Below the pieces are notes generated by a model. That model ran no database searches. It was given only the letters and a program-made list of their open reading frames with translations, and was not told the origin of the DNA. 64,000 nucleotides of DNA from Synergistes jonesii (GTDB lineage: Bacteria > Synergistota > Synergistia > Synergistales > Synergistaceae). The stretch lies in assembly GCF_000712295.1 (NCBI RefSeq), contig NZ_JMKI01000004.1:1-64000 (forward strand), read 5' to 3'. This document shows, one piece after another, positions 58,282-64,000 of this stretch. The translations under genes were made by a program, and so were the position numbers. Within the stretch, counting starts at the first letter, position 1, and every line of letters starts with the position of its first letter.

Positions 58282-59085
58282 TTATTTTTTCCACGACAGA
58301 GTTTCTATTTTTTCCATGGGGAAATTCAGCAGCGTATCGGCCTGCGGGGCTTTGCCTTCGGCTAAGCGGTTGAACTCCGTCAGCATCTTGACGTAGGCCA
58401 TCCTTTTGTTCGGCGACGTTTCACCGTGCATACCGGCTCTGAGCAGCACGGAGAGTTGTCCGTAGACTGAGGGCACGGGGACGAACGCCGGCCCCTCGGG
58501 CGTCATCATTATCGTATATATGAATGAATAGCTTTCCGTACCGCCGTACTGCTTTTCAAGAAGCTTGTAGAATGGCGCGGCGGGCGCTATGTATATGCTC
58601 GTGCCCTTAGGCACTTCGATCTTCGCCGGCAGCGCGTGCCATCTCGTGTACTGGAAGGGCGCGGAGGTCACGAAAACGTGTGGTGACTGGGTCGTCATGC
58701 CTATCCACAGATGTGTCCCGCTGCCCTCGAAGTTCATGAAGGAAAGATTCCACAGAAGGTCGTCCTTTGAATCCTGATCGACCTTTGAAAGTATCGCGTT
58801 TTCGGAAATGAACGAAAGCCCCTCGAGCCTTTCGAGGCCCCGCGCTCCGGCCGGCGTCCTGAGCCACGCCGAATTTATCGTTCCGGCCTCCTGTTCGAGG
58901 ACGAGAATCATCGGAAAGCCCGGTACCTCGAACGTGCGCAGGCTTACGTTTTTATCGCTGCCTTCCTCGGCCGGCGCGGCGATCAGTATGAAGGCCGCGG
59001 CTGCCAGCATCAGCGGCAGGAAGAGCATCCCGAGCTTTTTGCCGCCGGCGAAGGCGGGGATATTTTTTATATTTTCGTTATCCAC
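58282..59085 (-). CDS. Membrane-anchored extracytoplasmic protein, 267 aa
   Basis: A 267-residue protein with an N-terminal anchor (LGMLFLPLMLAAAAFILIAA) and a beta-rich outside part (SLRTFEVPGFPMILVLEQEA; THLWIGMTTQSPHVFVTSAP). No family recognised. Its start overlaps the end of folK by 19 bases, so it lies at the end of the folate operon without an obvious link. Confidence 0.65.
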   Translation of the reverse strand: MDNENIKNIPAFAGGKKLGMLFLPLMLAAAAFILIAAPAEEGSDKNVSLRTFEVPGFPMILVLEQEAGTINSAWLRTPAGARGLERLEGLSFISENAILSKVDQDSKDDLLWNLSFMNFEGSGTHLWIGMTTQSPHVFVTSAPFQYTRWHALPAKIEVPKGTSIYIAPAAPFYKLLEKQYGGTESYSFIYTIMMTPEGPAFVPVPSVYGQLSVLLRAGMHGETSPNKRMAYVKMLTEFNRLAEGKAPQADTLLNFPMEKIETLSWKK

Positions 59086-59567
59086 GTCATACCCTCCTTT
59101 TCAGAATCTGGGAGCGCGTCATACAGCTCCTTTACGCTTTTTTTAAGGACGGGGTGAACGTCGTCCGGTGCGATCTCGGCGAGCGGCGCGAGCACGAAGC
59201 CGCGCTCGTGCATGCGCGGATGCGGGATCGCCATTTCTTCGCTTTCGAAGCGGAGCGAGTCGAAAAATATTATGTCGATGTCGATCTCCCGCGGCCCCCA
59301 TCTTTCTCCCGCAGAGCGCCCGAGCTCCGCCTCGGTCTTTTTAAGCAGAAATAACAAATCTTCCGCCGCGAGCCTCGTAAGCGCCTTGGCGCAGATGTTG
59401 AGGAAGAGAGGCTGCTCCGTCACGCCCCACGGCTTCGTCTCGCAGACGCGGCTCGCTGCGGTTATCGTCACGCCTCCCTCTTCGAGCTTCGCCAGCGCGC
59501 TCCTCAGCATCCCCAGCCTGTTCCCTAGGTTGGAGCCGAGAGAGAGGGTTACCGCGTGCTCACTCAT
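59067..59567 (-). CDS. folK: HPPK, 2-amino-4-hydroxy-6-hydroxymethyldihydropteridine pyrophosphokinase
   Basis: 166 residues from ATG 59567, whose ATGAGTGA overlaps the folP stop. LSLGSNLGNRLGMLRSALAK near the start, ETKPWGVTEQPLFLNICAKA, and the Mg/ATP motif GERWGPREIDIDIIFFDSL are family hallmarks. It pyrophosphorylates the pterin used by DHPS, encoded directly upstream. Confidence 0.93.
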   Translation of the reverse strand: MSEHAVTLSLGSNLGNRLGMLRSALAKLEEGGVTITAASRVCETKPWGVTEQPLFLNICAKALTRLAAEDLLFLLKKTEAELGRSAGERWGPREIDIDIIFFDSLRFESEEMAIPHPRMHERGFVLAPLAEIAPDDVHPVLKKSVKELYDALPDSEKEGMTWITKI

Positions 59568-60774
59568 AGTCCGCTCCAATAATGGCTTCCGCCATCATTA
59601 TAGCCTCTTTGTTCTCCTTTACGTCGTGGACTCTGATTATATCGGCGCGGGCCGCGGCGCAGAGCGCCGTCACGGCAAGCGTGCCGGCTAAGCGTTCGGC
59701 CGGAGTTTCCTTTTTTGTCGCGGCGCCCACGAATCTTTTGCGCGACGCTCCGATCAGCAGAGGATAGCCAAGCGCCTTGAAGCTTTCGCAGTGGCGCAGG
59801 ATCATAAGGTTTTGATTGTAATTTTTCGCGAAGCCGATGCCGGGGTCGATTATTATCTTTTCTTTTTCGACGCCGGAGTCGATCGCTTTGCGCGCCGCGC
59901 CGCGCAGGAATTGGCAGACGTCGGATATGAGGTCTTCGTAGCCGCACTGTTCCTGCATGTTCTGCGGCGTGCCGCGCGTATGCATCACGCAGAGCAGCGC
60001 GCGCCCTTCGGCGGCGGCCTCCGCGATCTTTTCGTCGAACTGCAGCCCCGAGATGTCGTTTATGAGATCCGCGCCTTCGGCGAGCGCCGCGCGCGCCGTC
60101 GACGAACGGGTCGTGTCTATAGAAAGCGGCATTTTCGGCAGCTCTTTTCTTATCGCCCTGACGGCGGCTGAGATGCGCGACATCTCCTCCTCCTCCGGAA
60201 CGCGTCCGGAGCCCGGGCGCGTCGATTCGGCGCCGAGGTCCAGTATGTCAGCGCCCTCCTCGGCCATTTTCAGCGCGCGGCGCAGCGCCTGCGAAACGTC
60301 GTCTCCGCAGCGGCTGCCGGCGAAGAAGGAATCGTCGGTAAGGTTGATTATCCCCATCAGCAGCATTCTCGATCCAAACGAGAGCTCTGCGCCGCAGGGC
60401 GTTTCCACCCTGCGCGGCTCGAAGGGCGCTACGAGGGAACGGATGTCCGCCGCGAGCTCCGGCAGCTTCCACCACGGCATCTTTTCCAGCTTCTCAGCGA
60501 GGAAGCCGAGCTGCTTGGCCGTGCCGAAAATTATCACGTCGCTTTCCTTGACGCCGCAGGTTATGACCTGTGCGTGGACGGCCGCATCCCCGCCGCGCGA
60601 AAGCATCTCCTGCTTGATGACGGCGGCGGCCGGCGACGGCGCTCCAGTCACGTATATCTGAAGCATTTCGCGGCGCGCGTCGAAATAGCTCAGCGATCCC
60701 TCGCCGCAGCCGATCTTTACCGCAGCCTGTTCGAGCTCTTTTTTGTCTCCTAAGCGAATCAAATGCGCCTGCAT
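59560..60774 (-). CDS. folP: Dihydropteroate synthase with ~130-residue N-terminal extension
   Basis: 404 residues from ATG 60774 (AGGAG upstream), well above the usual ~280. The DHPS barrel begins near residue 137 with MLLMGIINLTDDSFF, where the common TPDSF is TDDSF, then GADILDLGAESTRPGS, LSIDTTRSS, LINDISGLQ, VMHTRGTP, DPGIGFAKNYNQN and GASRKRFVG. The N-terminal part is a separate small domain seen in some anaerobe DHPS. It joins the pterin with p-aminobenzoate. Coupled to folK. Confidence 0.92.
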   Translation of the reverse strand: MQAHLIRLGDKKELEQAAVKIGCGEGSLSYFDARREMLQIYVTGAPSPAAAVIKQEMLSRGGDAAVHAQVITCGVKESDVIIFGTAKQLGFLAEKLEKMPWWKLPELAADIRSLVAPFEPRRVETPCGAELSFGSRMLLMGIINLTDDSFFAGSRCGDDVSQALRRALKMAEEGADILDLGAESTRPGSGRVPEEEEMSRISAAVRAIRKELPKMPLSIDTTRSSTARAALAEGADLINDISGLQFDEKIAEAAAEGRALLCVMHTRGTPQNMQEQCGYEDLISDVCQFLRGAARKAIDSGVEKEKIIIDPGIGFAKNYNQNLMILRHCESFKALGYPLLIGASRKRFVGAATKKETPAERLAGTLAVTALCAAARADIIRVHDVKENKEAIMMAEAIIGADYE

Positions 60775-60775
60775 A

Positions 60776-61429
60776 TCAATCAAACTCCTGAACGATGGGA
60801 AGTCCCGCCAGATGCTCTGTGAAATTCAGCCCCATTAGGCAGTAGCCGTGAAGCGAGTCGAAGGTCAGCAGGCTGTATGAAGCGGTGTCGAAATGTATCC
60901 TCCAGTACGACGGACGGCGGATGCCGAGCGCGCCGCCGATGAGCGGCTTGAGCACGCCTCTATGCGCGATGAGCGCGATCGTGCTGCCTCGGCGCTCTTC
61001 TATTATTTTATTGAGATCGGTGAGGGCCCTGTCGCGTACCTGGTCGAGAGTCTCCGCGCCTTCGAGCTTCCACTCCTCCGGCTGCGTGAGCCACGTATGC
61101 CACAGCTCGGGCTGTTCGACTGCGAGCTCGGCTTTTATTCTGTTTTCCCATGCGCCGATGTGTATGTTGCAGAAGCCGTCGCGCGTTTCGTAGGGCAGGC
61201 CGATCGCGTCTCCGAGAATCTTCGCTGTCGTCGTCGCGCGCGAAAGCGGGCTCGAATAAATATATTCGATGCCCTTATCCTTGAGGGCCGACGCCAGCGC
61301 GTGCGCCTGCATAAGCCCGTTGTCGTTCAGGGGGAAATCTATGCAGCCGCGGATGCGCCTTTCTTTGTTGCCGGCGCACTCGCCGTGGCGAATCAGATAT
61401 ATGAATGTCTTGTCTCCGTCTTTGTTCAA
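60776..61429 (-). CDS. Histidine phosphatase (phosphoglycerate mutase/CobC-like)
   Basis: A 217-residue protein with RHG in IYLIRHGECAGNKERRIRG, a second His in ALIAHRGVLKPLIGGALG and the Arg/Glu set between (SSPLSRATTTAKILG). It acts on a small phosphate ester; with folate genes next to it a CobC-like or pterin-phosphate role is conceivable but not shown. TTG start. It heads the folP-folK operon (stop and ATG nearly overlap). Confidence 0.88.
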   Translation of the reverse strand: MNKDGDKTFIYLIRHGECAGNKERRIRGCIDFPLNDNGLMQAHALASALKDKGIEYIYSSPLSRATTTAKILGDAIGLPYETRDGFCNIHIGAWENRIKAELAVEQPELWHTWLTQPEEWKLEGAETLDQVRDRALTDLNKIIEERRGSTIALIAHRGVLKPLIGGALGIRRPSYWRIHFDTASYSLLTFDSLHGYCLMGLNFTEHLAGLPIVQEFD

Positions 61430-61595
61430 AAGTTGTCACTCCCGCCGCGGCGGCGCGCGGATAAAAAAACAATGCGGCGCGTCTGCCGCAAAACATTTTT
61501 TTATTATACATCAAACACCGGCGAAGAAAACCGCGCAGCGCGCCGCGCGAAAAAAATTCCGGCGAGAAAATCCGCAAAAATTTTTTTGACCTGTA

Positions 61596-61624
61596 TTGAC
61601 AAAAGCCATTATGACGATTATTAT
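61596..61624 (+). promoter_or_regulatory. Heat-shock operon promoter (sigma-70 type)
   Basis: TTGACA (61596-61601), 17-bp spacer, TATTAT (61619-61624). The CIRCE operator starts about 12 bases downstream of the predicted start point. Confidence 0.88.
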
Positions 61625-61642
61625 TTACTTGTCGTTGGGGTG

Positions 61643-61669
61643 TTGGCACTCGATGTCATCGAGTGCTAA
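61643..61669. promoter_or_regulatory. CIRCE operator for HrcA
   Basis: TTGGCACTC - nine bases - GAGTGCTAA. It differs from the CIRCE consensus inverted repeat only by G for A at the third base of the left arm. It lies between the promoter and hrcA, so HrcA would block its own operon. Confidence 0.95.
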
Positions 61670-61704
61670 CAAATAGAGGCAGACGATACGGAAGGTGAGG
61701 CGGA

Positions 61705-62709
61705 ATGATCACGGAAAGACAGTTGGAAGTCGTCCTCTCCGTAGTGTACGAGTACATAAAGAGCGGCGAGACCGTCGGTTCGCGTACCGTTTCGCGCCGC
61801 TACCTCACGGGGCGCAGCTCCGCTACGATAAGGAACGAGATGTCCGACCTTGAGGACATGGGCTTCCTGACGCAGACCCACGCGTCCTCCGGACGCATCC
61901 CGACGACTCAGGGATACAGGCTCTACGTCGACTCGGTGCTCCAGCGCATGAGTAGCGCCGGCCCGTCTGTGAAGCTGTTGCAGAAAATGATGGAGCACAG
62001 GCAGGGGCTCGGCAAAATGCTGGAGCTGGCCTCCGAGATGCTGAGCCGCGTATCCGATTATGTCGGCATCGCCGCGATCACGCCGCTCGACACGGTACGC
62101 TTCCAGCATGTCAGCTTTGTCCGTCTCGGCGAGAGGCGCGTGCTGCTTCTTATCGTTTTGCAGGGCGGCCTCGTGCATCAGAAGTTCATCGACATGACGA
62201 CGGACATGCCGCAGGAAGAGCTGGACAAGCTCGCGGCGGGCCTCAACCGCTATTCCGGCAGGCCGTGGAGCGAGATAAAAGCTTCGCTGAAGACCTCTCT
62301 GACCGCTGGACTCAACAGCTGCCGTGAGGCCTGCAGCAGGGCCCTTGCCGCGATAGACGGAATGCTCTGCGCGCCGAAGACGAGAATCTTCACCGGCTCG
62401 CTGAGTGGCATAATGAAGCTGCAGGATTTTCAGGATCTGGGTAAGATTCAGGCTCTCTGTTCCTTTATAGAAGAAGAAAGCAGCATGACGGCTCTCGTCA
62501 ACCGCTGCTCTATGAACGAGATGAACGTGATGATAGGCAGAGAAAACGGCGTTCCGGGCATGGAAAGCTCGGCGCTTGTGGCCGCGACGGGCGAGGCCGG
62601 GGGGCAGAAGGCCGTGGTGGGCGTCATCGGCCCCGAGAGGATGGATTACGAAAAAGCTATCAGCGCGATAGACGGGGTGCTGCGGGAGCTGGACTCCGAC
62701 CAGAGCTAA
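61705..62709 (+). CDS. hrcA: Heat-inducible repressor HrcA
   Basis: 334 residues with the HrcA N-terminal winged helix (ITERQLEVVLSVVYEYIKSG; SSATIRNEMSDLEDMGFLTQ, then THASSGRIPTTQGYRLYVDS) and C-terminal GAF-like/insertion parts (MNVMIGRENGVPGMESSALV). It represses the operon by binding CIRCE and needs GroEL for activity. It is the first gene, followed by grpE 14 bases on. Confidence 0.95.
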   Translation: MITERQLEVVLSVVYEYIKSGETVGSRTVSRRYLTGRSSATIRNEMSDLEDMGFLTQTHASSGRIPTTQGYRLYVDSVLQRMSSAGPSVKLLQKMMEHRQGLGKMLELASEMLSRVSDYVGIAAITPLDTVRFQHVSFVRLGERRVLLLIVLQGGLVHQKFIDMTTDMPQEELDKLAAGLNRYSGRPWSEIKASLKTSLTAGLNSCREACSRALAAIDGMLCAPKTRIFTGSLSGIMKLQDFQDLGKIQALCSFIEEESSMTALVNRCSMNEMNVMIGRENGVPGMESSALVAATGEAGGQKAVVGVIGPERMDYEKAISAIDGVLRELDSDQS

Positions 62710-62723
62710 AGAGGAGAATAGAT

Positions 62724-63272
62724 ATGGACGAGCAGAAAAAACCTAACGCCGAAGAGCCGCAGGCCACGGAAGAAGTGCTGGAAGCCGCCGAAGAGGCGGA
62801 GCAGCGTCCTTCCGAGTGCGACGAGCTCAAAGAAGAGGTAAAAAAATTAAAGGAGGAGGTCGCGCGCGGCAGGGCGGATTATTTCAACCTGCGCACGAGG
62901 ATGGAGAGAGACCGCGAGATCAACGCGAAGCTTGCGGCGGAGCAGGCGGTGAAAGAAATGATACCCGTCTTTGAAAACCTCGAAAGAATCGCTGACGCCG
63001 TGACGGATAAGGAAAGCGCCCTGGCAAAGGGGATGGCGATGGTCATCAAACAGTTTGAAAATGGCCTCTGCAATCTGGGGCTGGAATTCATCCCGGTAGA
63101 GGGAGAGTTCGACCCGTCGCTTCACGAAGCTGTGTCGATGGAGCCGGTCGACGACGCGTCAAGGGACGGACACATAATCGGCGCGCTTTGCCGCGGCTAC
63201 AAGCTGGCGGGGCGTGTGCTGAAAGCGCCGCAGGTGCGCGTCGGAAAGTACAGCGGCGGACAGGATAATTGA
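62724..63272 (+). CDS. grpE: Nucleotide exchange factor GrpE
   Basis: 182 residues: acidic, disordered start, long coiled coil (CDELKEEVKKLKEEVARGRA; YFNLRTRMERDREINAKLAA), then the GrpE beta domain (IPVEGEFDPSLHEAVSMEPV; ALCRGYKLAGRVLKAPQVRV). It releases ADP from DnaK. GAGGAG precedes the ATG. Confidence 0.96.
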   Translation: MDEQKKPNAEEPQATEEVLEAAEEAEQRPSECDELKEEVKKLKEEVARGRADYFNLRTRMERDREINAKLAAEQAVKEMIPVFENLERIADAVTDKESALAKGMAMVIKQFENGLCNLGLEFIPVEGEFDPSLHEAVSMEPVDDASRDGHIIGALCRGYKLAGRVLKAPQVRVGKYSGGQDN

Positions 63273-63319
63273 TAATTAAGGAAACAAAAGGGGCGGCAGC
63301 GCCCGTTAAAAATTTATAA

Positions 63320-64000
<681 letters not shown>

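Overview
The window is GC-rich bacterial chromosome. It most likely comes from the Synergistota (a Cloacibacillus/Synergistes-type anaerobe). That placement is an inference from gene content and style: an hrcA-grpE-dnaK operon under a CIRCE element, a selenium-type yedF/cysteine desulfurase pair, citG, UPF0182, smpB-ssrA, and anaerobe-type flavin and radical SAM enzymes. No 16S gene is present to settle it.

Positions 1 to about 31,820 are the right-hand part of a prophage integrated at the 3' end of the tmRNA gene (ssrA, 31824-32176, minus). The phage runs off the left edge, so its other att site and the end of its lysis module are outside the window. Almost all lytic genes read on the minus strand. 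From right to left they are: integrase (30437-31600); an AT-rich lysogeny/cargo region (24300-30400); divergent Cro-like and CI-like repressors around 24293-24423; an early operon of small proteins (19810-24292) with a PAPS-reductase-like gene flanked by a duplicated cassette; a Toprim/VirE-type primase-helicase (17401-19749); an iteron-rich noncoding block with an AT-rich core that looks like a replication origin (17058-17389); a late regulator (16490-16930); terminase, portal, scaffold, capsid and cement genes; T7-like tail tube genes A and B; two fibre/spike genes; and a lytic transglycosylase, an M15 endolysin and the start of a likely holin. The head genes resemble the Bordetella BPP-1 group of podoviruses (Bbp16-Bbp19-like), with a T7-style short tail.

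The lysogeny region is a mosaic. The CI-like repressor is followed almost without gaps by an unknown protein and a deoxyribosyltransferase/TIR-like (DUF4062-type) protein with a C-terminal winged helix, a candidate prophage-borne defence or exclusion effector. Next come a DUF4145 protein, a frameshifted Clp-fold serine proteinase of the SDH type, and a DinJ-YafQ toxin-antitoxin pair with a HAD hydrolase. Direct repeats bracket these blocks (a 22-bp perfect repeat, and an 83/86-bp repeat of the integrase 3' end), suggesting serial cassette insertion. A second DinJ-YafQ pair sits between the terminase and the late regulator.

From 31,824 to the end is ordinary chromosome: ssrA and smpB; envelope and exported proteins (UPF0182, small membrane proteins, a GH18-like protein, a DUF2207 protein); the yedF/desulfurase pair; a CHASE4 sensor with a degenerate HD-GYP domain; a ThiF-like E1 enzyme, an M19 dipeptidase, a solitary HicB-like protein and a YjiH-type transporter; YbaK, a lytic transglycosylase and CitG; an XRE/ImmA pair; a radical SAM protein and an old-yellow-enzyme-type oxidoreductase; an RpiR regulator; an orphan DpnI-like endonuclease; folK and folP; a histidine phosphatase; and the heat-shock operon hrcA-grpE-dnaK, with dnaK cut by the right edge.
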